A stretch of DNA of 64,000 bases from Planktothrix tepida PCC 9214 (GTDB taxonomy: Bacteria; Cyanobacteriota; Cyanobacteriia; Cyanobacteriales; Microcoleaceae): NCBI RefSeq assembly GCF_900009145.1, contig NZ_LN889782.1, positions 1,354,922 through 1,418,921 of the forward strand. Direction: 5' to 3'. The notes under the pieces are model-generated. The model was not told the origin of the DNA. It ran no database searches and worked only from the letters and a program-made list of their open reading frames with translations. The first letter of the stretch is position 1; every line of letters starts with the position of its first letter. This document shows, one piece after another, positions 28,301 to 37,100 of this stretch. Position numbers and translations under genes: made by a program.

Positions 28301-28813
28301 CGTTTCCACAATCCGTTGTAGCATTTCCCGGTAGTTAGGGGCAGAACGAATGGTATTCGTAACAGCATAGAGAAGGGACTCTTGTTGTAGCGCACGTCGC
28401 AGTTCTTCGGTGCGGGATTTGAGAACGGTATGGGTTTCTAAGGCTTGTTTAACGATCGCTTTGAGTTCGTCTGCGTCCCAAGGTTTAGTAACGTATTTAA
28501 AGACTTTACCCGAATTAATCGCTTCAACTAAATCTTCAACATCGGTGTAACCTGTAAGAATAATCCGAATAATATCGGGATATTGAGCCGCCGTTAAACT
28601 CAAAAATTCCGTCCCGCTCATTTGCGGCATTCGTTGATCGGAAATAATCACAGCCACGTCAGATTGAGACGCTAAGATGTCTAGCGCCGTTGGCCCGCCT
28701 TCTGCTCGCAATACACGGTATTCCCGATGAAAAGTGCGATACAGCAGATCTAGGTTATCGGGTTCATCATCGACAACTAAGATAGTCGGCTTAGATTTTT
28801 TCAGGGAATTCAT
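25343..28813 (-). CDS. cyaC: CyaC-type adenylate cyclase fused to two-component modules
   Basis: 1156-residue multidomain protein in the order receiver (about 10-125, phospho-Asp59), GAF (160-310), GAF (330-505), HisKA (525-585, His534 in NISHEFRTPL), HATPase (630-745), receiver (803-920, Asp852), class III cyclase (965-1150). The order and size match CyaC of Anabaena and Arthrospira. Cyclase metal ligands Asp974 (LFSDIVGFT) and Asp1018 (FVGDAV) are present, with Lys1014 as expected for adenine specificity and Asn1103/Arg1107 for catalysis. It should make cAMP in response to phosphorelay input and GAF-bound signals. No transmembrane segment is seen. The CcbP-like gene follows after 36 bases. 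A REP-like repeat lies 60 bases upstream. Confidence 0.93.
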   Translation of the reverse strand: MNSLKKSKPTILVVDDEPDNLDLLYRTFHREYRVLRAEGGPTALDILASQSDVAVIISDQRMPQMSGTEFLSLTAAQYPDIIRIILTGYTDVEDLVEAINSGKVFKYVTKPWDADELKAIVKQALETHTVLKSRTEELRRALQQESLLYAVTNTIRSAPNYREMLQRIVETVGQMFEARYCLLRPFQDGQMVDEWFMYQSGRGELLDTSDHQKPSTDLLQLLVWETTDVEVIQEAETDERVVSVIERQQAYSQTQIRSSLVVPLFYKLDLMAVLGLHHCQEPHIWQDHEVQLVITVADQAALALSQARAYEQVRELAKREALVNTITSAIRSSLDPRTIFAAITQQLGEALQVDGCALSLWTRDDEYVQCVGLYDAARQASLVSEEWSSESPMATVDADLHPQQPLEMLPQSLVPIRGNPVLQQLLRTRQPVVIQDLDLQPESHIAELPLRSASKALMVMPLLSDGQIIGSISLRQNNRTRKWHDSEINLVEVVAVQAALAVQQARLYQKTRQQAERLLEADRIKTEFFQNISHEFRTPLTLMIGPLESAINQQQDLPQEQAKIALRNSRRLLRLVNQLLDLQRFDAGRMQPSFRPCDLIAFCHSTVESFQPYCQKKEIYLKTDLHSCPLLYLDLERFDKVLYNLLSNAMKFTPGGGTITLRVEPLGDHCRLQVQDTGIGIKPEQIPYLFERFRQAEGSANRSYEGSGLGLALVKELVELHKGQISVESVYGKGTTFTVWLPLGTSHLPGEQVLEIPAELNSSRASVEFADIDVDISDEDNTDGSETPEEIIALGDNSTSTNLVLVVDDNPDLRRYVSKILRQSGYNVVVACNGHEGFEMAQKYHPEVIITDLMMPLVSGLDLIRLIRENAELKGTPMILLTAKADEDTRLEGVERGADAYLSKPFNDRELLAEVKNLQSLKENERRVAELNRYLTESVLKRFLPETMVKKAATGQLALDLSPEPRLITILFSDIVGFTQMSNQLQSQGIAVVLNEYLAEMTRVIFANGGTVDKFVGDAVMALYGAPEELPPEKQVEQAVNSARQMLQSLDKLNQRWREQGIFGENGVEAVRFRCGIHIGTAVVGMFGSPERSDYTAIGPAVNMAARLQEVAHPNSILVSKEVADYLPSQDILIEEFHKLKGIGDKVLTVMITPQI

Positions 28814-29322
28814 GCACCGATCTCCTGCTGCAAGGGCTGTAGGGGGCTTGCGTTCTTTGTGGGTAACAGATTGGGGTGAACCCGCCCCTACCGGGTTATC
28901 AGGGTTAAGAACGTGTCAAGTGGTTTGGTGATTGAGGATGCCCCCTATTAATCTTATGCTTCTAGGGTGTTAGGTGTTGGATGTTGGGTCTTGAGGATGG
29001 ATAGCTAACCGTCAACTGCTCATCAACAAGCCAAGCCCCCTTTTGTACCCATCCGACTAGAAGGAATCGCTGCTCTCAGTTGAATCGGTTTTCCAGTGTC
29101 AGATGCCGTTTGTGGTTCAATTGTTAACCCCAGAAACCCCGACCCTCTCTCAATCTTTGTTGATTCTTGTTGGACATCTGCATCCAACCTTTGATGATCA
29201 AGATACTCATTGATTACTTATCCGATGCAGGTATAACCACAATCAGGATATTGATGCACAATATTTATTGTACCTTGATCATCCTGGGTGCGGAATTGTT
29301 GGATGTTCTCAGGAAGAGATAG
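28814..29322. other. Divergent intergenic region between cyaC and the GNAT gene
   Basis: 509 bases. It contains a REP-like hairpin (28873-28891) near the cyaC start and an exact 10-bp inverted repeat, GATGATCAAG at 29193-29202 and CTTGATCATC at 29274-29283, 71 bases apart, which could be an operator pair upstream of the GNAT gene. Promoters for both genes must lie here but no clear -35/-10 pair was read. Confidence 0.55.
28873..28891 (-). repeat. REP-like GTAG-headed imperfect hairpin
   Basis: On the minus strand GTAG is followed by GGGCGGGTTCACCCC, an imperfect hairpin. It resembles the 2590/3400 family in its GTAG-GGG start. It lies 60 bases upstream of cyaC. Confidence 0.55.
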
Positions 29323-30048
29323 GTGCAAGGATTTTATATACATTCTTGTGATCTTTATTATTCCTGTGCGATCCCTAAACTGGTGAATCATTTGTTTTTC
29401 TCTTCCCCATCTAACTCATCCTTTTTCGGATGCGAAAACCTCACTGGGCCGGGAACTCCTCCTCCGGTAGGAGGTTCTGTGGATTATTCTCGGTTACAAA
29501 TTCGAGCGGCTACTTTGGCAGATCTCAGTGCCTTAACGGATGTTTTAGCCGAGAGTTTTCATTCCCGTGAGGGGATTTTTGGCTGGGTTTATCCGATTTT
29601 GCGGTTCGGGATTTATGAAGATTTACGCCATCGTCTGGTCATGGGTTCCGAACACTATCTGTGTTTAGTTGCTGTTGCATCATCGGTCGGGGTTTCGTCA
29701 TCGGTTTATAGACTCAATCAGGAATATATTTTAGGAACGGTGGAAATGAGTTTGCGATCGCGGTATGCTTGGCAATTATCGTTAACCTCTCGCTATCCCT
29801 ATTTATCTAATTTAGCGGTTCATCCCCATTATCGACAGCAGGGAATTGCCCAACAGTTACTGAGAATTTGTGAACAAACCGCCCAAGGTTGGGGATTTTC
29901 TCATCTTTATCTTCATGTGCTGGAAAATAATCGCCCAGCGAGACAGCTTTATTACAAACAAGGTTATCGATTAAAAGAAATTGATTCAGGTTGGGATTCG
30001 GTATTATTTGGACAGCCTCGACGTTTGTTTTTACAAAAACGAATTTGA
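29323..30048 (+). CDS. GNAT-family N-acetyltransferase
   Basis: 241 residues. The GNAT fold covers about residues 57-235: LQIRAATLADLSALTDVLAESF at its start (core IRAATLADL), then motif A YLSNLAVHPHYRQQGIAQQLL, where RQQGIA holds the acetyl-CoA pyrophosphate, and motif B HLYLHVLENNRPARQLYYKQGY. The target is unknown; RimI-like protein acetylation is possible. The start is uncertain: GTG 29323 has AGGA eight bases before it, but the first 20 residues look unstructured; GTG 29383 would also fit. It is divergent from cyaC. Confidence 0.85.
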   Translation: MQGFYIHSCDLYYSCAIPKLVNHLFFSSPSNSSFFGCENLTGPGTPPPVGGSVDYSRLQIRAATLADLSALTDVLAESFHSREGIFGWVYPILRFGIYEDLRHRLVMGSEHYLCLVAVASSVGVSSSVYRLNQEYILGTVEMSLRSRYAWQLSLTSRYPYLSNLAVHPHYRQQGIAQQLLRICEQTAQGWGFSHLYLHVLENNRPARQLYYKQGYRLKEIDSGWDSVLFGQPRRLFLQKRI

Positions 30049-30056
30049 ACCTTTTT

Positions 30057-30842
30057 TTAAGGTTGAATTCGTTGTTTTAATCGTTCTCCCAGACGTAAAA
30101 TTTGACACGCTAAAATCCCCGCCCCAAAGCCATTATCAATATTAACAACACCCACTCCCACCGCACAGGAATTTAACATGGTTAACAGAGGGGCTAACCC
30201 ATTAAAACTGGCACCATAACCGACACTGGTTGGAACTGCAATCACCGGACAATCGGCTAAACCCGCAACGACACTGGGTAAAGCACCTTCCATTCCAGCC
30301 ACCACAATTAACACATCCGCATCGGCAATTAAAGGCCAACTACTGAGTAAGCGATGAATTCCAGCAACTCCCACATCCCATAACCGTTTCACGGAAAAAC
30401 CACATAAAGTGGCGGTTATAGCTGCTTCTTCCGCAACGGGTAAATCGGCAGTTCCGGCTGTTAAAATGGTGATTGTTCCGTTAGTATGAACCTGGGGAAT
30501 GGTATCCGGTTGAATGGCACAAATTTTAGCCGATTCATAATAGCGTAAATCTGGTATTTGTGCTTTTAATTGCTGATAAATATCGGGTTCAATGCGAGTC
30601 GCCATCACCACCGGATTTCGAGATCGCATGACCTCGATAATTTTTATAATTTGTTCGGGGGTTTTATTGAGTCCCCAAATCACTTCAGGAAATCCGGTTC
30701 TTAATTTGCGGTGGTGATCAATCCTAGCAAAATCGCCAACGGGTTCAAAATCAAAGTATTTAATTTTATCTAACGCATCTGTTGGGGTCAGTTGACCGGA
30801 TGCAACGGATTCGAGTAACTGTTGTAAAGCTTCAGGATTCAT
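30057..30842 (-). CDS. larB: Nickel-pincer cofactor biosynthesis protein LarB
   Basis: 261 residues, AIR-carboxylase-like (PurE-related). LarB carboxylates and hydrolyses nicotinic acid adenine dinucleotide, the first step to the nickel-pincer cofactor of lactate racemase-type enzymes. Typical segments: PTDALDKIKYFDFEPVGDFARIDHHR (core FEPVGDFARIDHHR), LTAGTADLPVAEEAA, AGMEGALPSVVAGLA, PTSVGYGASFNGLAPLLTMLNSC and NIDNGFGAG. The larC, larE and larA partners are not in the window. The upstream neighbour, 17 bases away, is a family 5 solute-binding protein, a family that includes nickel binders. Confidence 0.93.
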   Translation of the reverse strand: MNPEALQQLLESVASGQLTPTDALDKIKYFDFEPVGDFARIDHHRKLRTGFPEVIWGLNKTPEQIIKIIEVMRSRNPVVMATRIEPDIYQQLKAQIPDLRYYESAKICAIQPDTIPQVHTNGTITILTAGTADLPVAEEAAITATLCGFSVKRLWDVGVAGIHRLLSSWPLIADADVLIVVAGMEGALPSVVAGLADCPVIAVPTSVGYGASFNGLAPLLTMLNSCAVGVGVVNIDNGFGAGILACQILRLGERLKQRIQP

Positions 30843-30859
30843 TGAGGTTTAAAAACTAA

Positions 30860-32626
30860 TTATTCAGCAATTTTGAGTTCATACAAATTCCAAAAACCTC
30901 CTCCTAAAGGGGTGAATTGAATGCCTTGAATGCGATCGCGAATCGCTTCAAAGGAGAGGGGATTAACCATATATAATAACGGCACTTGTTCGGTAATAAT
31001 TTTTTGAGCTTTGCCATAAAGTTCTTTCCGCTTTTTCGGATCAAATTCTTGGGACGCTTTCACAAATAAATCATCAATTTCTTTTTCCCAATCGGACACT
31101 TGCCAACCTTTAATTTCAGGTTCTCCTGGTTGTGGCCCTTGATTGAACGTGTGTAACCGTCCAGTCACTGACCAAATATTATAACCTCCATGGGGTTCTA
31201 TTCCTCCTCCAGTAAATCCCCCTAGATAAGTATCCCAATTTCGGGAACTTGAAAGACGTTCAACTAAAGTATTAAAGCTGAGAAATAATAAATCAACTTG
31301 AATCCCAATTTTAGCGAGATCTTGGTTAATTTGAGTTCCCATTTGTTCCCGAATTTTTTTACCCGCACTGGTTAATAGGGTAAAGCGAACCAAATTCCCC
31401 TCACTATCGGTTAATTTTCCTTGATTATTATACTTAAATCCAGCATTAATTAACAGTTTTTTCGCTTGTTCAGGATCATAGAGAAAGGTTCTTAATCCTT
31501 CTTTTGGAGATAAATAAAAGGGACTTTGTACAGGAATGGGAGAAAATTGCAGTTCTCCTAACCCTAAATAGAGATTATTTTTCATCACGTCCCGATTAAT
31601 CGCATAATAAACGGCTTGTCGGAACGCTTGATTATTAAACCATTTAGATTTAATCGGATCGACAAAGGGTTTACCTTGGGCATTTTTACCTTGATTTAAG
31701 TTAAATGCCATAAACACAGTCCCCATATCTGGCCCTGCATTAAAAATGGTAAATTTTCCCCGTTCTTCTTCGGGTTTTAATAAGGGAAATGCTTCGGGTT
31801 GAATCTGTAAATTATCTAAAGAACCTGAACGAAAATTCAATAATTGAGTATCGGTACTTTCAATAATTTGCCAGACAATTTGTTCAATATAGGGTTGGGG
31901 ATTTCCTTGTTTATCTTTGCGCCAATAATAAGGATTTCGTTGTAAAATTACCCGTTGATAGGGAGCATAGCTTTGGATGCGATATTGACCATTCCCGACA
32001 ATTTCTTGGGGGTTTGTATCAGTTCCCCAAGTGGTTAAAAATTTGGGGTTTCCCTGAGCATCAGTTTCGTTGATTGAGGGTTTTAAAATATGAGCCGGTA
32101 AAATTGTTAGTCCAGCTACATATTGTAAAAAAGGAGCAAAGGGTTCTGCAACGGCAAATTCAACCCGACGATTATCTAATTTTTTAACCGTTGGAAAAGT
32201 TCGACTTTTTCCGACTCGTAAAATATCTTTAAAACTGGTTGGAATTTTATCGTTTAAATAAATTTCATTATAGGTAAAAATAATATCATCAACTGTAAAG
32301 GGTTCACCATCTGACCACTTCAACCCATCTTTTAAGGTAATAATAATTTTTTGTTTATCTTGAGAAATTTCCCAAGATTCCGCTAACCCAGATTTAGGGA
32401 TTAATTCTCCGGTTACGGGGTCTTCTTGAATTAACGGGTCATATAAATAGCCAAATACATTATAAGCAGATTGACTCATGGGCGGATTAAACGTCGCTGG
32501 GCCGCTAGGGGTGGGAATCACCAATCGAGACGGAATTTGGGATTGAACGGCACTACAGGCGCTCAGAACCAGTGCTAATAGAATAATTACAGTCTTTTGG
32601 AACCAATAAGGTTTAAATGGAATCAT
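30860..32626 (-). CDS. ABC transporter solute-binding lipoprotein, family 5 (peptide/nickel type)
   Basis: 588 residues. The signal peptide ends LALVLSACSAV, a good lipobox with Cys23. The body is SBP_bac_5: SAYNVFGYLYDPLI, KDGLKWSDGEPFTVDDIIFTY (core LKWSDGEPFTVDDI), RQAVYYAINRD and the C-terminal QIITEQVPLLYMVNP. The family binds oligopeptides or nickel complexes for ABC import; no permease or ATPase genes are adjacent. It may share a transcript with larB, which follows after 17 bases. A 16-bp perfect palindrome lies 17 bases upstream of its start. Confidence 0.9.
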   Translation of the reverse strand: MIPFKPYWFQKTVIILLALVLSACSAVQSQIPSRLVIPTPSGPATFNPPMSQSAYNVFGYLYDPLIQEDPVTGELIPKSGLAESWEISQDKQKIIITLKDGLKWSDGEPFTVDDIIFTYNEIYLNDKIPTSFKDILRVGKSRTFPTVKKLDNRRVEFAVAEPFAPFLQYVAGLTILPAHILKPSINETDAQGNPKFLTTWGTDTNPQEIVGNGQYRIQSYAPYQRVILQRNPYYWRKDKQGNPQPYIEQIVWQIIESTDTQLLNFRSGSLDNLQIQPEAFPLLKPEEERGKFTIFNAGPDMGTVFMAFNLNQGKNAQGKPFVDPIKSKWFNNQAFRQAVYYAINRDVMKNNLYLGLGELQFSPIPVQSPFYLSPKEGLRTFLYDPEQAKKLLINAGFKYNNQGKLTDSEGNLVRFTLLTSAGKKIREQMGTQINQDLAKIGIQVDLLFLSFNTLVERLSSSRNWDTYLGGFTGGGIEPHGGYNIWSVTGRLHTFNQGPQPGEPEIKGWQVSDWEKEIDDLFVKASQEFDPKKRKELYGKAQKIITEQVPLLYMVNPLSFEAIRDRIQGIQFTPLGGGFWNLYELKIAE

Positions 32627-32642
32627 TTTACAAAAACTAGCT

Positions 32643-32658
32643 GATTGCTATAGCAATC
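32643..32658. promoter_or_regulatory. 16-bp perfect palindrome upstream of the SBP gene
   Basis: GATTGCTATAGCAATC, self-complementary, centred about 24 bases before the ATG at 32626. Its position suits an operator or the promoter/leader of the SBP-larB pair. It could equally be a dispersed repeat; TATAGCA also occurs near 23411 and 24888. Confidence 0.5.
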
Positions 32659-32775
32659 TTAAATCATTTTTGAAAAAAACTGTAGGGGGTAATGTTTTTC
32701 CAACACCCTAGAATAAAATATTATAACTAATTGAGTCGGAGGGTGATATACTTTATATCGCTTTCAGCTTTAATA

Positions 32776-33888
32776 TTAACGAGAACCCGTATTTTTAATT
32801 TCTAACTGAATTTGATCAAAAATCCCATTATCTTTAAAAAATTTGTCTTGAATATTATTCCATCCGCCTAGATCTTCGGCGTTAAATAATTTCTTAATGG
32901 GGGGAAATTTTTGAGAGGCAATCGGATCTAAGGGTCTAAATCCTACTTTAGTAAAAGCCCTTTGTGCTTCAGGAGTAAAGAGGAATTTTACAAAGGCCTC
33001 TGCGACTTCACGAGTTTCTCTGCGATCAACATATTTATCTACAATGGCGATGGGATTGTCAATAGAAATATTAACATCAGGAATAATTACTAAAGTATTT
33101 TTAGCGAGTCCATTTTGAGCCGATAAAATCATTTCATTTTCATAATTAATTAATACATCTCCTTGATTTTGTCGTAGAAATAAATCCGTTGATTCCCGCG
33201 CATCTTTAGCTAATACAGCGACATTTCTATAAACTTGAGTCACAAAATTTAAGGCTTCGGTTTCCGTCCCCCCGGTTTGTGTAATCGCCCCCCACAACGC
33301 CAGGAAATTCCAACGCGCAATTCCTGATGTTTTGGGGTCAGCCGTAATCACCGAGACTCCGGGTTTTGCCAAATCAGACCAAGTACGGATGTGTTTAGGA
33401 TTTCCTGCCCGGGTAACAATCGCGCCGACTGAATGGGCGACAATCCCCTGATTGGGGACTTCCTGTTCCCAACCCGGTTGAATTAAGCCAGCTTCCTGAA
33501 TTTTGTTGGTGTCGAGGGCTAAGGCTAAATGCACAACATCCGCCGGAAATCCATTAATCACGGCGCGAGTTTGGGTGCTAGATCCAGCATAACTTTGTCT
33601 AATTCTCACGTCCTGGTGATGTTCCCGATGCCATTTTTCTTTAAACATAGGAATAATTTCGGCATAGGCGGCGCGAGTCACCGCATAGGACACTAAACTC
33701 AGTTCAATAGGTTGACGTCGAGGCGTGATCTCGTCTGTGGGAGGAAGGGGAGAGGGAGAAACGGTATATCGATTACAGGCGGGGAGGAGGAGACTAAAAC
33801 TCAGACTGGCTAGCAACAAAAACAAAAAGCTATGAGAGAGTATCCAAAATCGAGAGTCCATCCATTTCTGCAACTGACGATAGAACAT
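32776..33888 (-). CDS. sbpA: Sulfate/thiosulfate-binding periplasmic lipoprotein
   Basis: 370 residues. An N-terminal membrane segment (about 14-38) ends SLLLPACNRY, a lipobox with Cys38. The sulfate-binding protein family pattern follows: LSLVSYAVTRAAYAEIIPMF, QSYAGSSTQTRAVINGFPADVVHLAL (core YAGSSTQTRAV), VRAGNPK-like TRAGNPKHIRTWSDL, DPKTSGIARWNFLALWG and LINYENEMIL. It should deliver sulfate to an ABC importer, but cysT, cysW and cysA are not next to it, so it may be an extra binding protein. Upstream region to the divergent kinase holds nothing clear. Confidence 0.92.
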   Translation of the reverse strand: MFYRQLQKWMDSRFWILSHSFLFLLLASLSFSLLLPACNRYTVSPSPLPPTDEITPRRQPIELSLVSYAVTRAAYAEIIPMFKEKWHREHHQDVRIRQSYAGSSTQTRAVINGFPADVVHLALALDTNKIQEAGLIQPGWEQEVPNQGIVAHSVGAIVTRAGNPKHIRTWSDLAKPGVSVITADPKTSGIARWNFLALWGAITQTGGTETEALNFVTQVYRNVAVLAKDARESTDLFLRQNQGDVLINYENEMILSAQNGLAKNTLVIIPDVNISIDNPIAIVDKYVDRRETREVAEAFVKFLFTPEAQRAFTKVGFRPLDPIASQKFPPIKKLFNAEDLGGWNNIQDKFFKDNGIFDQIQLEIKNTGSR

Positions 33889-34153
33889 AGCCCGTGAAAC
33901 TCCTCAGTTATTGATTAAGATTTTAATCAAAAAATACTATAAGTTGGTAGGATTAGTGTACTTTATAATCAATAATATAACATTTTCGAGGATCAGGCGA
34001 TCGCCAATCGCGGATTAATGTTGTTTTAAATACAAAAGAATTCAGGGGACAATTAGGGTTATAAACCTTTGCTAAAATATGAGGATGTATTGACTGTTTA
34101 CCCACTCAATTCGGATTTTTTAGACTTTGAGTAGCTCCCGTAGGAAAAATAAT

Positions 34154-37100
34154 ATGGTTCGTTTTCATAAAAAGTTATTTCCTCAATCCAAAAGTTCAAT
34201 TACCCGTGAAACTCTGATAAAAATGGCGGTTAGAATTGCGTTTGTTATCTTGGGATCAACCGCCCTCAGTTATCTCCATTTAATGTCTATTTTAGAAACT
34301 CAAACTATCAAACAATTAGATAAATATATTGTAGAACGGGGACAACGGGAAAGCAATATTTTCACCTTAGCAGAAGATAACCATGCTGTCTTAGAACAGG
34401 AAATTAAACGTCGTTTAGAAGAATGGGAAGATTATGACCCTCAAGCAGAATTTGATCAACGATTTGTCCGTTCTCATGATGGAGTGATTCGCAATCAACC
34501 GGAAAAGTTTGATCGCAGCCGTCAAGCCGGAGTTTATATTGGCAAAAATGTTGAACTTACTCCCGAAATTCGTCGTCGCGTTCTCATATTTTATGATTTA
34601 GTTATTTCCTTTGGAATGGCTTGGAGAAGTCGCTTTCAAAATACCTATATTAATACACCTGAAAATATAGGAATTATGTATTGGCCGGAGGTGCCTTGGG
34701 CGGAAAATACAACATCAGATCTCTATATTCCAAATGAAGACTCTTTTTGGATTACCAACTCCCAACATAACCCAAGTCGTCAGACAGTTTGTACTGGACT
34801 TTCTTATGATCGCATTGCCAGAGATTGGACGATTTCCTGTGGAACTCCTGTTGATATTGCAGGTAAACAGGTAGCGACTATTGGTCATGATATTGTTTTA
34901 AATGAACTCCTAGAACGAACCTTACAAGACCGCCTCCCCGGAACTTATAATCTGATTTTTCGCTCCGATGGTCGTTTAATTGCCCATCCCGATAAAATGG
35001 ATGAAATCAAGGATAAGCAGGGAAAATTTGAGATTACTCAATCTCAAGATTTGCATTTAATCCGAATTTTTGAGTTAGTCAAACATTTAGAATCAGGACA
35101 AGTTGTTGTAAAAAATGATCAAGATCAAGAATATTTAGCCGTTGCCAAACTGGAAACGCCTGATTGGTATTTTGTTACAGTATTTCCCAAATCTATTTTA
35201 GCAGAAGTTGCCTTTAAAAATGCTCGTTTTGTTTTGATTTTAGGAGGAATTTCTCTAATTTTTGAAATTGTGATATTATTATTTGTTTTGCGTCAACAAG
35301 TGGCTGAACCGTTAAGTCAACTGATGGTTGCAACGGAACAAATTGCGACGGGGGATTTTAATATTAATCTCGATATTAAACGCTCAGATGAATTAGGGCA
35401 ATTAGCATCATCCTTTAATACAATGGCTGGGGAAGTTCAGGCGCGAGAAGTAAGACTCAAGCAAGCACAAAATGCTTTAAAACGAACCGATAAACTTAAG
35501 GATGAATTTTTAGCGAATACCTCCCATGAACTTCGCACGCCCTTAAATGGAATTATTGGGATTGCGGAATCGTTAATTGATGGTACAACAGGTCAGTTAA
35601 CCTCGGCTACCCTATCTAATTTAAGAATGATTGTATCCAGTGGCAGAAGGTTAGCAAATTTAGTTAATGATATTTTAGATTTCTCTAAACTCAAACATAA
35701 AACCCTGGAACTTCAACTCAAACCCGTCGGGTTACGAGAAGTTGTCGAAGTTGTGATTACCCTGAGTCAACCCTTGATTGATCAAAAAAAATTACAGATT
35801 CACAATAAAATTTCACCCTTATTACCTGCGGTAATAGCGGATGAAAATCGCCTACAACAAATTTTTCATAATTTAATTGGAAATGCTTTAAAATTCACCG
35901 ATAGTGGTAAAATTGAAATTACCGCTCAGGCTATTTCTAATTCAGCATCACAACAGCTACAAATTACCGTTTCTGATACTGGAATTGGCATTCCAGAGGA
36001 TAAATTAGAACGAATTTTTGAGTCCTTTGAACAAGCGGATGGTTCCACAGCTAGAATTTATGGCGGGACAGGATTAGGACTGGCGATTACCAAGCAATTA
36101 ATTGAATTACAGGGCGGAGAAATTTGGGTAGAGTCAACACTTAATGAAGGGTCTCAATTTCATTTTACTTTACCCATAAGTCTGGATTTAGAAAGCCATT
36201 CTTCTAGTATTTCTATCTTGAATTTAAGAGATCATTTTCCTTCATCTGTGGTGATGAGTTCTGCTGTTTCGGTCTATTCTGAAGACAGGTTTACGGAGAA
36301 TGAAGAACAGGTAATTGAGGAAAATTCATCAACTTTGATTCAAGATCAACAACAAGTTTACAAAATTTTAGTAGTTGATGATGAACCTGTTAATCGTCAA
36401 GTTTTAGTCAATCATTTATCTTTATATCAATATGAAATTACAGAAGCCGCTTCAGGTTATGAAGCCTTGGATTTGCTTAGAAACGGTTTTAAACCGGATT
36501 TAATATTACTGGATGTGATGATGCCTCGAATGACGGGTTATGAAGTGACGCGCAAAGTTCGAGAAATTTGGCAACCGAATGAGTTACCTATTGTGTTACT
36601 GACAGCTAAAAATCAAGTTTCTGATCTCGTCATTGGTTTACAAGCAGGGGCAAATGATTATGTAACGAAACCTATTACAAAAAGTGAATTAATTGCCCGA
36701 ATTACAACCCATTGTACTCAAGCCGCAACTTTCTTAGAAAATGCCCGTCTTTATTTAGAATTACAAGCTTCAGAAGCCAGGGAAAGAGAAAGATCCATGC
36801 AGCTTGAGCAATCTTTAGAACAACTCAAAAATGTTCAATTACAAATGATTCAAGCGGAAAAAATGGCAAGTATTGGTCAATTAGTCGCTGGAGTGGGTCA
36901 TGAAATTAATAATCCAATTTCTTTTATTTTAGGTAATCTCAGTTATGCCGAAACATCGGTTAAAGATTTAATTGAGTTAATTCTTCTTTATCAGGACAAA
37001 TATCCTCAACCTTGTTTAGAAATTGTTGAGAAAATTGAGAAAATTGATTTATCTTACTTAATTGAAGATTTACCCCAGGTGATAACTTCTTTAAAAATGG

